A model generated the notes under the pieces. The model saw only the letters and a list, made by a program, of their open reading frames with translations, did not search any database and was not told the origin of the DNA. This document shows, in pieces, positions 25,057 through 33,903 of a stretch of 64,000 bases of DNA. The DNA is taken from NCBI GenBank assembly GCA_026391455.1, contig JAPLEH010000022.1:1-64000 (forward strand). The letters are read 5' to 3'. The position numbers and the translations under genes are program-made. The DNA comes from Bacteroidota bacterium. GTDB lineage: Bacteria > Bacteroidota > Bacteroidia > Chitinophagales > Chitinophagaceae. Each line of letters begins with the position of its first letter. The stretch's first letter is position 1.

Positions 25057-25901
25057 GAATAAATCGATTATATCCTAAATATAATGAATTGCTCGCACCT
25101 TTATTTTCAATGGCCTGAAGGCCATTGCTATGCATGAATTGGGGAAGGTGCGGGATTGATTTCGGGAATACTTGTTTTGCTTATAGCCATACTGCAAACT
25201 ACGCTAGCCATCAACCATTCCGCAGGTTAATGCATAGCAATAGGTTTCAAACTATTGTCCAATGATAAACGGCGATGCGGAACCCTTTAATTTGGGGCGG
25301 TGCGTGATTGAATTTGGTAGTACCCGTATTTCGACAGCACTAATGAAGCATGCTTATCAATCAACCTTTCCGCAGTTTAATGCATAGCAATAGGTTTCAA
25401 CCTATTTAAAAAAAAAACGGCGATACAGAACGATTTCTTTTCAATGGCATGAAGGCCATTGCTAGGCATGAAATTGCGGCGATGCGGGATTGAATATGTT
25501 ATTTCCTGTATTTCGACAGCACTAATGAAGCTTGCTTATCAATCAACCTTCAATGGCCTGAAGGCCATTGCTAGGCATGAATTGGGGGCGGTGCGTGATT
25601 GAATTTGGTAGTACCTGTATTTCGACAGCACTAATAAAGCATGCTGATCAATCAACCTTTCCGCAGTTTAATGCATAGCAATAGGTTTCAACCTATTGTC
25701 CAATGATAAACGGCGATGCGGAACCCTTTAATTTGGGGCGGTGCGGAATTGAATTTGGTAATACCTGTATTTCGACAGCAAAATGAAGCATGCTGATCAA
25801 TCAACCTTTCCGCAGATTAATGCATAGCAATAGGTTTCAACCTATTGCCAAAAAAATGCAATAACATGAAACACCGATAAATCAATCAAGTACCGGGAAA
25901 T
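25057..25901. repeat. 845-bp non-coding array of REP-like hairpins in imperfect tandem units
   Basis: Seven hairpins of two classes. Class A, AATGGCC-TGAA-GGCCATT followed by GCTA(T/G)GCATG, occurs at 25109-25126, 25443-25460 (one mismatch) and 25552-25569. Class B, in the opposite orientation, AATAGGT-TTCA-ACCTATT preceded by TTAATGCATAGC, occurs at 25239-25256 (one mismatch), 25389-25406, 25680-25697 and 25829-25846. Read from the other strand, class B is AATAGGT-TGAA-ACCTATT-GCTATGCATTAA, so both share loop and tail while the stems differ by paired changes. Between hairpins are diverged copies of a spacer containing TTTCGACAGCACTAATGAAG and ATCAATCAACC. Unit lengths are about 109-150 bp. 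Confidence 0.85.
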
Positions 25902-27374
25902 TTATTGAATCGTTGCCCCCACCAATTCCAAACCACGGGCTGCCAGCAAAAAGATTTTGCCGTCTTTATAGCCGGAAGCCGTTGAAGGAATGAAAAAGTA
26001 TTCCCCCCTTTTACCGCCTATACGCTGATCGGTAATTACCGATTCTGATTTGAATTTGCCATCCATACCAATGGTATAAATCAGGTTGATCCAGCGGGTG
26101 CCAAACTCCACAAATTGTCTCCTTCCATCATGGCGTGACCATTCATCGAGGAAAAGCAATTGAATTTCGTTGCCTTTCAACCAGGTAAAAGAACCGAGGA
26201 AGCGGCCACCGTCGCCGGCAGATTTCATATCTCTTTCGGCTTTATAATTCCATTGTAAGGCTCCGGCCGCATCCATTTTGGTATAATGAATATTGCCGCT
26301 TTTATAATCGTAGTTATATTCAAAAGGTGTCCCGGGCTTGGCTGTGGAATTGGTGATTAACGACTCCCCCACCAGCAATAATCCATTGTCAGGCATACGC
26401 AGCAATTGTGTGGCGCGAATCGTAGCCGACCGTACCATATTCGATTTTGAAGCGAGGAGATCACCGTTAGCAGCTTTTACATCAAGGAAAAATGTTCCAT
26501 CGGGTGTTTCCACATTGATGCCTACTTTTTTATCCATATAAAAATAGCCGGCAATTTGCAGGTCACCAGCAGTGGTGAAAAGATTCTTCCAGGTTGAGAT
26601 GGTAAAACCGTTTTCGAGCTCAATTTTCTTTTCTATCACTTGTGCGCCATTGTTACCGAATGTAAACACCGAAAACTGATCGAATGCTTTTTTAACGGCA
26701 ATGCGTTTCAGAATAAATGCGACTCCTTCATTATTGACAAATATTTCGTTTTTGGGTGCTTTTGCCGATTCATATGGGAACGTGTATTCTTTCTTCCAAA
26801 CTTGTTTAAAGGATTGATCGAAAACAGTAATCACACATTTTTCCATTCCTTCTTTCTCGTATGGCAATTCACTGATCACGGCTACTTTGGTTCCATCCGG
26901 ACTTACATTCACCCCGAAATTACCTGAGTTGGCTGCTGACTCCGCATTGATAGTCAGCAAGGATTGCTTTTTCTGACGTTTTCCGGTCACATCGAAGGGA
27001 TAGTACCAGAGATAGCTCATTTTACTACCGGATGCTTTGCTGAATTCGGACTTGAACATGACCAGTTTATCCTTCAATGGGAAAATACCTTCATAGATAT
27101 TGGCATCGCCCATTTCTAATGTCTTATCCAGTGTATTGGAGCCGATTGGTTTGCGGGCCGCATCATAGGCATCCAGTTGCAGATCGTACATGACGGGCGC
27201 CATCAAACGAAACCGTTTTTGCAACACATAATAATGATCCCCTACTGTGAAAGTGGAGAACTCTGCTTCCGGCACATTCTGTACATTCCGGGGTTCAATG
27301 AATTCGATGGTTTGTGAACGAAGAAACAGGACTTGCATCAATGCAAGACAGAAGAGAATACCTTTTGTTTTCAT
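25902..27374 (-). CDS. secreted protein of unknown function (490 aa)
   Basis: Not recognised. A signal peptide (MKTKGILFCLALMQVLFLRSQ) is followed by about 470 residues rich in short beta strands with repeated hydrophobic-aromatic patterns (GDHYYVLQKRFRL, KVAVISELPYEKEG, EIQLLFLDEWSRHDGRRQFV), suggestive of a beta-propeller. No motif defines the class. It begins 3 bp after the 202-residue gene, so they form a two-gene operon, and its 3' side faces the hairpin repeat array. Confidence 0.65.
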   Translation of the reverse strand: MKTKGILFCLALMQVLFLRSQTIEFIEPRNVQNVPEAEFSTFTVGDHYYVLQKRFRLMAPVMYDLQLDAYDAARKPIGSNTLDKTLEMGDANIYEGIFPLKDKLVMFKSEFSKASGSKMSYLWYYPFDVTGKRQKKQSLLTINAESAANSGNFGVNVSPDGTKVAVISELPYEKEGMEKCVITVFDQSFKQVWKKEYTFPYESAKAPKNEIFVNNEGVAFILKRIAVKKAFDQFSVFTFGNNGAQVIEKKIELENGFTISTWKNLFTTAGDLQIAGYFYMDKKVGINVETPDGTFFLDVKAANGDLLASKSNMVRSATIRATQLLRMPDNGLLLVGESLITNSTAKPGTPFEYNYDYKSGNIHYTKMDAAGALQWNYKAERDMKSAGDGGRFLGSFTWLKGNEIQLLFLDEWSRHDGRRQFVEFGTRWINLIYTIGMDGKFKSESVITDQRIGGKRGEYFFIPSTASGYKDGKIFLLAARGLELVGATIQ

Positions 27375-27377
27375 GGT

Positions 27378-27986
27378 TTATTTTTTATGTTTGGCGGCAT
27401 ACCAATCGTTGTACTCAGCAATAATGGCCTGGAGGTTCAGCATGCCATAGCCTTTTTCTTTACCGGTTACTTTAGCAGATAGTTCAGGATAATCCGCCAG
27501 GTAACCACCCAGCTTCTTTGCAAAGGCCAGCCCAAAATAGGTAATGGAAATGGGTTTGCTGTTCTCCGGATCATGCGGTTTGTGATAAACAGGCTCCGGT
27601 GTTGCATTTCCATCTTCCGAATAAAACACATATTCCGTGATGGCACCGTCTTTGGTGACGAGATTGAACCGAAGGGGTTTAGCCATCAAACCACCACTGT
27701 AGTTGATCGAACGGTACAATTTATCTGCCACTTTATAACTCTTGATATCTTCGGGTTTGAACTCAGCGGAAGGCTTTCGGTCCATTTCATTGGTATAAAA
27801 GAAACATTTTTTCTGATTACCGGCCTGTGTGCCATGCTGAAAATAGCCATACACGGTATCATTACTGTTTTTTACATAATAGCCAGGGTATATTTTACCC
27901 ACCTGATACACCTGCCCGGTCCAATCCTGTGCGGAGGACTGCAATCCCATGGCAAAAAGACAAACAAGCAAACTGATTCGGATCAT
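27378..27986 (-). CDS. secreted protein of unknown function (202 aa)
   Basis: Signal peptide MIRISLLVCLFAMGLQSSAQ, then a domain starting GYYVKNSNDTVYGYFQHG, a pattern common in uncharacterised Bacteroidota envelope proteins, followed by alternating strands and a helical C-terminus. It is the first gene of an operon with the 490-residue secreted protein (3-bp gap). A TACATTTG -7-like element lies 43-50 bp upstream. Function unknown. Confidence 0.65.
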   Translation of the reverse strand: MIRISLLVCLFAMGLQSSAQDWTGQVYQVGKIYPGYYVKNSNDTVYGYFQHGTQAGNQKKCFFYTNEMDRKPSAEFKPEDIKSYKVADKLYRSINYSGGLMAKPLRFNLVTKDGAITEYVFYSEDGNATPEPVYHKPHDPENSKPISITYFGLAFAKKLGGYLADYPELSAKVTGKEKGYGMLNLQAIIAEYNDWYAAKHKK

Positions 27987-28028
27987 GTTGAATAGTTAGA
28001 GCGTAATAAAAAAATCGGTTACAGAGGG

Positions 28029-28036
28029 CAAATGTA
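28029..28036 (-). promoter_or_regulatory. -7-like element TACATTTG for the 202/490-residue operon
   Basis: Matches TAnnTTTG on the minus strand, 42 bp upstream of the ATG at 27986. No convincing -33 element. Confidence 0.35.
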
Positions 28037-28143
28037 CAAATATTACGGCTTGTGATGATATGGAAAGTATGTTAAGATTTTTTTGGTAAAGCACTGATTT
28101 TCTAACTCCGATTGCAGTATATTGAACATTCATTTATAACCAT

Positions 28144-29892
28144 ATGGGAGATATTCAGATCAAAAAAAACAGTAAGAAATACGATGCCGTGATCGTGGGT
28201 TCGGGCGCAGGGGGTGGTATGGCTGCATATATGCTGGCAAAAGCCGGAATGAAAGTGTGCCTGATAGAAGCGGGCTATATGTACGACCCGCAAAAGAATA
28301 TCACGCAATTGAAAAATCCATGGGATTCTCCGCGTCGGGGCGCCAGTACCAAGATCCGCCCCTTTGGGGATTTTGATGCCTGTTATGGTGGCTGGTCGGT
28401 AGAAGGCGAACCTTTTACCAAAGAGGAAGGTACCGACTGGATGTGGTGGCGGGCCCGTATGCTGGGGGGACGTACCAATCACTGGGGACGGATCTCCCTC
28501 CGCTTCGGACCAAAAGATTTCAAACGTAAAAGTATTGATGGCCTGGGCGATGACTGGCCGATCGGGTATGATGATGTAAAGCCATATTACGACCGCGTGG
28601 ATAAACTCATTGGTGTATTTGGCACCAATGAAGGACTCGAAAACGATCCGGATGGTTTCTTTTTAAAACCACCAAAGCCCCGCCTGCATGAACTATTCAT
28701 TAAAAATGCGGCTGGTCAGGCTGGGGTAAAAGTGATCCCTTCCCGTTTGTCGATCCTTACGCAGCCGATACAAAATGACGCGGGCCGCGGTGCCTGTTTC
28801 TTCTGCGGACAATGTAACCGTAATTGCAGCGTGGCCAAAGCGGATTTTTCTTCTACCAATGTGCTGATCTACCCGGCTATGAAAACCGGAAATATTGATG
28901 TGGTGGCCAATGCCATGGCGCGTGAAGTGCTGACCAATAGTGAAGGGTTGGCTACAGGTGTATCCTATATCAGCAAAGATGATATGATGGAATACCAGGT
29001 GGAAGGCCGTGTGGTGATTGTGGCTGCCAGTGCCTGCGAAAGTGCCCGCTTATTGCTCAATTCAAAATCACCTCGCCACCCCAACGGGCTGGCCAACAGC
29101 AGCGATGTGGTGGGCCGCTACCTGCATGATTCCACCGGTGCTGCATTGGGTGGAGTGCTGCCAGAACTCTTCGACCGCAAACGATACAATGAAGATGGCG
29201 TGGGCGGTATGCATATCTATTCACCCTGGTGGCTGGATAATAAAAAACTGGATTTCCCCCGCGGCTACCATATTGAATATTGGGGCGGCATGAGCCAGCC
29301 TTCCTATGGTTTTAGCTGGGGTATTGAAAACCTCAATGGCAAATACCTGGTAAAAGGCAAACAGAAAGAAGGTGGTGGCTATGGGGCTTCACTCAAAGAA
29401 GATTACCGTTATTTCTATGGCTGTGGTGTAGGTATGGCCGGTCGCGGCGAAGCCATTCCGTTGGCAGATAACCGCTGTACCATTGATCCCAAAGCGGTGG
29501 ACAAATACGGCATCCCCGTACTTAAGTTTAATGTAAAATGGAGCGAACATGAAGTGAACCAGGCCAAACACATGAAGGAGACCTTTAAAGAAATCATGCA
29601 CAATATGGGTGCGGTAATCACCTGGGGTGGAGATGATGATGAAAAGAATCAATGGGGCCTTTCCAAACCCGGCGAGATTATTCATGAAGCCGGTACCGTT
29701 CGCATGGGCGATGATCCGAAAAAATCCGCACTGAATAAATGGAGCCAGGCTCATGATTGTAAAAACCTGTTCTGTGTGGATGGCGGACAATTTGTAAGCC
29801 AGGCGGATAAGAATATTACCTGGACCATTCTTGCATTGAGTATGCGGGCCAGTGAATATATTATGGAAGAAATGAAAAAGCAGAATTTGTAA
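28144..29892 (+). CDS. GMC-family FAD dehydrogenase, gluconate/glucose dehydrogenase alpha-type
   Basis: A 582-residue flavoprotein. The FAD-binding loop is VGSGAGGGMAAYM (residues 18-30) with Glu42 for ribose binding, then GGRTNHWGRISLRF. A cysteine cluster C218-x2-C-x2-C-x3-C228 resembles the iron-sulfur site of FAD-glucose dehydrogenase alpha subunits. The catalytic region HEAGTVRMGDD is followed by FCVDGGQFVSQADKNITWT. It oxidises an alcohol or sugar hydroxyl, passing electrons to the respiratory chain. No signal peptide: it would be exported with the Tat-type gamma subunit encoded 103 bp downstream. No cytochrome c subunit gene is nearby. The natural substrate is unknown. Confidence 0.88.
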   Translation: MGDIQIKKNSKKYDAVIVGSGAGGGMAAYMLAKAGMKVCLIEAGYMYDPQKNITQLKNPWDSPRRGASTKIRPFGDFDACYGGWSVEGEPFTKEEGTDWMWWRARMLGGRTNHWGRISLRFGPKDFKRKSIDGLGDDWPIGYDDVKPYYDRVDKLIGVFGTNEGLENDPDGFFLKPPKPRLHELFIKNAAGQAGVKVIPSRLSILTQPIQNDAGRGACFFCGQCNRNCSVAKADFSSTNVLIYPAMKTGNIDVVANAMAREVLTNSEGLATGVSYISKDDMMEYQVEGRVVIVAASACESARLLLNSKSPRHPNGLANSSDVVGRYLHDSTGAALGGVLPELFDRKRYNEDGVGGMHIYSPWWLDNKKLDFPRGYHIEYWGGMSQPSYGFSWGIENLNGKYLVKGKQKEGGGYGASLKEDYRYFYGCGVGMAGRGEAIPLADNRCTIDPKAVDKYGIPVLKFNVKWSEHEVNQAKHMKETFKEIMHNMGAVITWGGDDDEKNQWGLSKPGEIIHEAGTVRMGDDPKKSALNKWSQAHDCKNLFCVDGGQFVSQADKNITWTILALSMRASEYIMEEMKKQNL

Positions 29893-29995
29893 ATGATACT
29901 TTCTGAAAACTAAAGTACCGTGTTGTAAAATTTCAATTGTTTTACTCACACACTTTAAATAGTTCAACAAACGAATAAAAGTCAAAACCTGCAAT

Positions 29996-30661
29996 ATGGA
30001 CAGACGTAAATCCTTAAAACTTATCGCCACCGGTGCCATTGCCACTCCTATTGCCATTGCTGCCTGCAAAACAGGTGATAAAAAAGAAGGTGCGCAAGGA
30101 AGTGATGCCACTTTCAATCTCGACCGTAACCCGGACGAATTGAAATATGAAAAGAAATTACTGGCGGAGGAAAAATTCTTCAGCCCGCATGAAATGGCTA
30201 CCATTACTGTGCTGGCGGATATCATCATACCCAAAGATGAAGTAAGCGGCAGTGCCAGTGAAGCCAAAGTACCCGAATTCATCGAGTTCATTGTGCATGA
30301 TATGCCTGCACACCAGATACCGATGAAAGGAGGTCTTCGCTGGCTGGATATGCAATGCCTGAAGAAATACGAAAAAGCCTTTAAAGATTGTACACCAGCC
30401 CAGCAAATCGAACTGGTGGACCAGATCGCCTACCCCAAAAAAGCCAAACCCGAAATGAGCCAGGGAGTGGAGTTTTTCAGTCTCATGCGCAACCTTACTG
30501 CCACGGGTTTTTATACGTCGGAGATCGGCATTAAGGATATTGGCTATGCGGGCAATCAGGCAAATCAATGGAATGGTGTACCTGCTGAAGTGTTAGCACA
30601 GTACAAACAATCTTATTCCGAGAAAGATCTGCAGGATTGTGTGAGCTTTGACAGTAAATAA
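29996..30661 (+). CDS. gluconate 2-dehydrogenase subunit 3 (gamma) family protein
   Basis: A 221-residue partner of the upstream GMC dehydrogenase. The N-terminus MDRRKSLKLIATGAIATP has the twin-arginine pattern, then AIAAC could be a lipobox. The Gluconate_2-dh3 domain spans about residues 50-210 (FFSPHEMATITVLADIIIPKD is diagnostic). Gamma subunits act as chaperones and carry the catalytic subunit through the Tat pathway. Gene order and strand support a functional pair. Confidence 0.88.
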   Translation: MDRRKSLKLIATGAIATPIAIAACKTGDKKEGAQGSDATFNLDRNPDELKYEKKLLAEEKFFSPHEMATITVLADIIIPKDEVSGSASEAKVPEFIEFIVHDMPAHQIPMKGGLRWLDMQCLKKYEKAFKDCTPAQQIELVDQIAYPKKAKPEMSQGVEFFSLMRNLTATGFYTSEIGIKDIGYAGNQANQWNGVPAEVLAQYKQSYSEKDLQDCVSFDSK

Positions 30662-30714
30662 ACCTGCAAATTTCACTACCTTACAGGCGATTATACACCA
30701 CTAACCTTTTTACC

Positions 30715-31917
30715 ATGTACAGAAAATTATTTCTTCTGTTTAGTCTGGTATGTATGACTGCATTCGTACAGGCACAGAGCTACGTTACCCTTCATGAGCA
30801 TTGTAACTATAGTGGCAAGAGTTACACACTCGCACCCGGCACCTATGCCATGTACCAGATGCGCATCGGAAACGATCAGCTTTCGTCGCTACAGATGCCT
30901 GACGGGTTTAAAGTAACGCTATACGAACACGATAATTTCAAAGGGAAATCCAAAACATTTACCGGCAATATTACTTGTCTGGAGGCTGAGTGGAATGATA
31001 TGGCCACTTCCATCGTTGTAGAAAGCAGTTTTAACCCTGGCTATGGGCAAAATGATTATGTTACGTTTTACAACGACAGTTATCATCGCGGTTATTCCAA
31101 AAGCCTGCGCATCGGAAATTATAACGGTGCCCAGTTGGGAGACCTTCGTTATAATATTTCCTCATTGAAGATAAGTGGCAATGTACGAGTACGGGCCTAT
31201 ATCAACAATGAAAACATGAATGGGTATTATGTAACCTATGATGCCAGCCAGAGCTCGCTGCCTGATAACCAGAATGATAAAATAGGTTCACTGGTGGTGG
31301 AATATTATAATGGCCCCATTACGAATCCCGGCGGTGGTAATACCGGCAATGGAAGCTTTGCCACTTTCTTTACCGATTGCAGTTATGATGGCAATTCCAT
31401 CCGCCTCATGCCCGGCTATTATGACGGGCAAAAACTCGGACTCTTCAAATACGGGATTGCTTCCATGCAAATTCCCTCTAACCTACGGGTAAAAGTATTC
31501 AGCAATGATAACCTGTATGGCTCTTCTTCCCTGCTTACCGATAATATTTCCTGTCTCAATTATGACATGAAAAACAAGATTGGATCGCTGGTAGTAGAAG
31601 AAAGAGGTGGCTGGGGAGGCGGTGGTGGTGGAAATAATCCGCCGGGTGGAAATGAAGCCGTGATTATTTATGCGGATGATAATTACCGGGGGCAAGCTGC
31701 TACTCTACTCCCCGGTACGTATAGCACCATGGCCCAGGCAAGTGGTTTCCCGGACAATGCACTCAGTTCTCTGCAGGTGCCCGCCGGCTACCGGGTAGTA
31801 TTGTATGAGTTTGAAAATTTTGGAGGCAAATCATATACCGTGACTGCATCCAAAAGCGGGTTCAGCTTTTCCGGATGGAATGACAAAGCTTCGTCTGTGA
31901 AAGTATACAGGGATTAA
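30715..31917 (+). CDS. secreted beta/gamma-crystallin-repeat protein
   Basis: A 400-residue exported protein (signal MYRKLFLLFSLVCMTAFVQAQ) built of four beta/gamma-crystallin-like domains at about residues 22-105, 112-198, 218-300 and 320-400. Each has the aromatic Y/F-x-x-x-F/Y-x-G corner (VTLYEHDNFKGKSKTFTG, VVLYEFENFGGKSYTVT) and LSSLQ(M/V)P strands. Many such domains bind Ca2+ through N/D-N/D-x-S/T-S motifs (DQLSSL, DNALSSL). Gly/Pro-rich linkers, NPGGGN and a run around residue 300-312, separate the domains. An envelope, matrix or calcium-binding role is likely but unproven. Confidence 0.85.
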   Translation: MYRKLFLLFSLVCMTAFVQAQSYVTLHEHCNYSGKSYTLAPGTYAMYQMRIGNDQLSSLQMPDGFKVTLYEHDNFKGKSKTFTGNITCLEAEWNDMATSIVVESSFNPGYGQNDYVTFYNDSYHRGYSKSLRIGNYNGAQLGDLRYNISSLKISGNVRVRAYINNENMNGYYVTYDASQSSLPDNQNDKIGSLVVEYYNGPITNPGGGNTGNGSFATFFTDCSYDGNSIRLMPGYYDGQKLGLFKYGIASMQIPSNLRVKVFSNDNLYGSSSLLTDNISCLNYDMKNKIGSLVVEERGGWGGGGGGNNPPGGNEAVIIYADDNYRGQAATLLPGTYSTMAQASGFPDNALSSLQVPAGYRVVLYEFENFGGKSYTVTASKSGFSFSGWNDKASSVKVYRD

Positions 31918-31956
31918 ATAGTTTATTTACATATTTTTGATAGAACCCCAAATACA

Positions 31957-32709
31957 TTAAGGAGACCGTTTCAGCCATTGTGTTTCAGCTGCGGAAAGCC
32001 CTCGCAGCTTATAAACCATTTTTTTTACAATAAAATCTTTCAGCATACCCGATGAAAAATCAGGCTGTTCATTGTTGTCAGTCTTTAACAAAACGAGGAG
32101 CTCTCTACCCTTTTTCACAGAAGTCGCTGCTTTTTCCTTCAAAACTTGTTTAACCTTTTTGGCTGCCATCGGGAGTACAGGATGTAGCATTGACTCATTA
32201 CTTATTCCTCCATTTATCAGGTAAAAATGATGCGTGTTTGTAACGCATACAGTAACCGTATCATACTGCTGGATAGTTTTTGACCGATAATAGATATCAT
32301 TATTCTGCTGAATCTCCCGTTGCATCAGATAAGCTTTATATTCGTCAGGTGGCCGGGCCGACATAAGGCTAAGATTGAGCAAAGAGCAGGTTTTAAACAA
32401 CCGGAATTCCTCAATATTGAATTTATTCATCAAATAGATGGCCAGACTTATGGTGACTGGATCTTTACGCCCTTTTACAAAACCCGGATATACCGCCCAA
32501 CCAGAATAAACATTTTTATTATGGATATCATGATACGAAAGAAACCGGTGTACCAAAAGATAACGGGCCGTATCCTCTCCCAGTACGCAGGTATCATATT
32601 GATCGATAGTAATCGATTTACAATTAAGATTAATTATTGTATCCTGTATGTCCTGTGCCCGGGACTGTAAAACCACCAAAAAGAGAAAAAGTAGTAATCG
32701 AAAGTGCAT
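31957..32709 (-). CDS. secreted protein of unknown function (about 250 aa)
   Basis: The signal peptide MHFRLLLFLFLVVLQSRAQ argues for the ATG at 32709 rather than the upstream ATG at 32742. The mature part is unrecognised: mixed alpha/beta with DTVTVCVTNTHHFYLINGGISN in the middle and a basic C-terminal helical region rich in lysine (KKVKQVLKEKAATSVKKGRELL). Convergent with the crystallin gene. Function unknown. Confidence 0.6.
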   Translation of the reverse strand: MHFRLLLFLFLVVLQSRAQDIQDTIINLNCKSITIDQYDTCVLGEDTARYLLVHRFLSYHDIHNKNVYSGWAVYPGFVKGRKDPVTISLAIYLMNKFNIEEFRLFKTCSLLNLSLMSARPPDEYKAYLMQREIQQNNDIYYRSKTIQQYDTVTVCVTNTHHFYLINGGISNESMLHPVLPMAAKKVKQVLKEKAATSVKKGRELLVLLKTDNNEQPDFSSGMLKDFIVKKMVYKLRGLSAAETQWLKRSP

Positions 32710-32788
32710 ATGATAATAATTCAGATGAAAATTACAAATCATTCTTGATTAATACTGCCCATGCGGAGACAAGGTTATCTTTTAGCTT

Positions 32789-33790
32789 TTATCTTTTCAC
32801 TTTTTTCCTGGTCTCTCTGTTCGTCGTCAGGTTAATTCCAAGATCAAAAAACAGCAGGTGACTGTAATTCAGTTGTAATGGCCCTTTATACCAACCGGCC
32901 AGGGAAGGATAATAATGCAGGCCAAGATGGAAGGTATTGGACACCCGAAAGTATCCGGAGAATGCAAACCCAATGGAGTGCTGGTATGTATTGAAAGAAA
33001 CCGTATCGTTGAGTGTTGGTGAAATGGGTGTGATTGTTTGCTCAAAATAATTGGTTCGCGTAAACTGCAGTCCCAGGTTGTATTGAAATCTTTTGTACGT
33101 GGTACCAATCTGAATGTCGGTAAAGAAAGCCCGCGTGCGGTCGTAACTGCCACCGTAATCCACCGTTGCCGGCAATGGAATAAGATTATCGATCAGCAAT
33201 CCGGCATCCATATTTATACAATGTTTGTTACTAAAAAAATAATCGAACCCGCCGGTGATACCGAAAAACCCGGCGGCCGGCCCGTACTTATTCCCTTTCT
33301 TCACATAAAAATGATTGCCCTCCGGAATAGATAATTTCACAGCGAAATATCCTTTTGATGGAGAAAGATAACGTTTGAAATTCCGGTTGGTTTTGCGAAC
33401 CGTATCCGTCAGCGGTACCATCAGGTCGTAGGGATACGAGAACCGTTTGGGGCTTCTCAGGTCAATGATATAGCCGATAATTCCGGCACCAGAAAATAAA
33501 TTTCCCAGCCAAAATCCAGACGACAAATGGCTTTTAATGGAAACCGTCCGGTTGAGGCTATCTTTTTGTAACGTTACCATCAACGGTTTCTCAGAACGGG
33601 GCACGCGAACGGTTTCGGGTGTGGTATGCCAGCCCGCGCTATCATATTGTGTTTTGAATTTTACTGAATCTGTATCGGAATGCACCCTTACCGCTACTGT
33701 TTTTTGATGAACAATCGTAGCACAGGAAGAAAGCAGGAATGTACCGGTGATGATGACAATAAGATATCTAAATGGCTTACTGATTAACAT
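32789..33790 (-). CDS. lipoprotein with beta-barrel-like C-terminal half (333 aa)
   Basis: N-terminal lipoprotein signal with lipobox LLSSC (Cys23). The first part (about 25-145) resembles a PEGA-like extracytoplasmic domain (PRSEKPLMVTLQKDSLNRTVS). The second half (about 150-333) is alternating amphipathic strands rich in Y/F (FFTDIQIGTTYKRFQYNLGLQ) like a small outer-membrane barrel. An unnamed group of Bacteroidota envelope proteins. Upstream of it, on the same strand, is the TonB receptor operon, 113 bp away, so it may be separate. Confidence 0.65.
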   Translation of the reverse strand: MLISKPFRYLIVIITGTFLLSSCATIVHQKTVAVRVHSDTDSVKFKTQYDSAGWHTTPETVRVPRSEKPLMVTLQKDSLNRTVSIKSHLSSGFWLGNLFSGAGIIGYIIDLRSPKRFSYPYDLMVPLTDTVRKTNRNFKRYLSPSKGYFAVKLSIPEGNHFYVKKGNKYGPAAGFFGITGGFDYFFSNKHCINMDAGLLIDNLIPLPATVDYGGSYDRTRAFFTDIQIGTTYKRFQYNLGLQFTRTNYFEQTITPISPTLNDTVSFNTYQHSIGFAFSGYFRVSNTFHLGLHYYPSLAGWYKGPLQLNYSHLLFFDLGINLTTNRETRKKVKR

Positions 33791-33903
33791 GGCTATAAAG
33801 AAAGCATTCGTTAAGATACGAAATACCGTTGAAAAGATACTACAGGTGCAGGATGCAATCGGATGTTGTTGGCCTGATAATACCAGCAGATCAGAACGCC
33901 TGC

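Noticed and set aside
25057-25901. CRISPR array
   Set aside because: Repeated units are 109-150 bp, the repeats are hairpins with shared rather than unique spacers, and no cas gene is nearby.
29389-30291. 300-residue leftward ORF
   Set aside because: Antisense to the GMC dehydrogenase and gamma subunit genes, both with strong family motifs.
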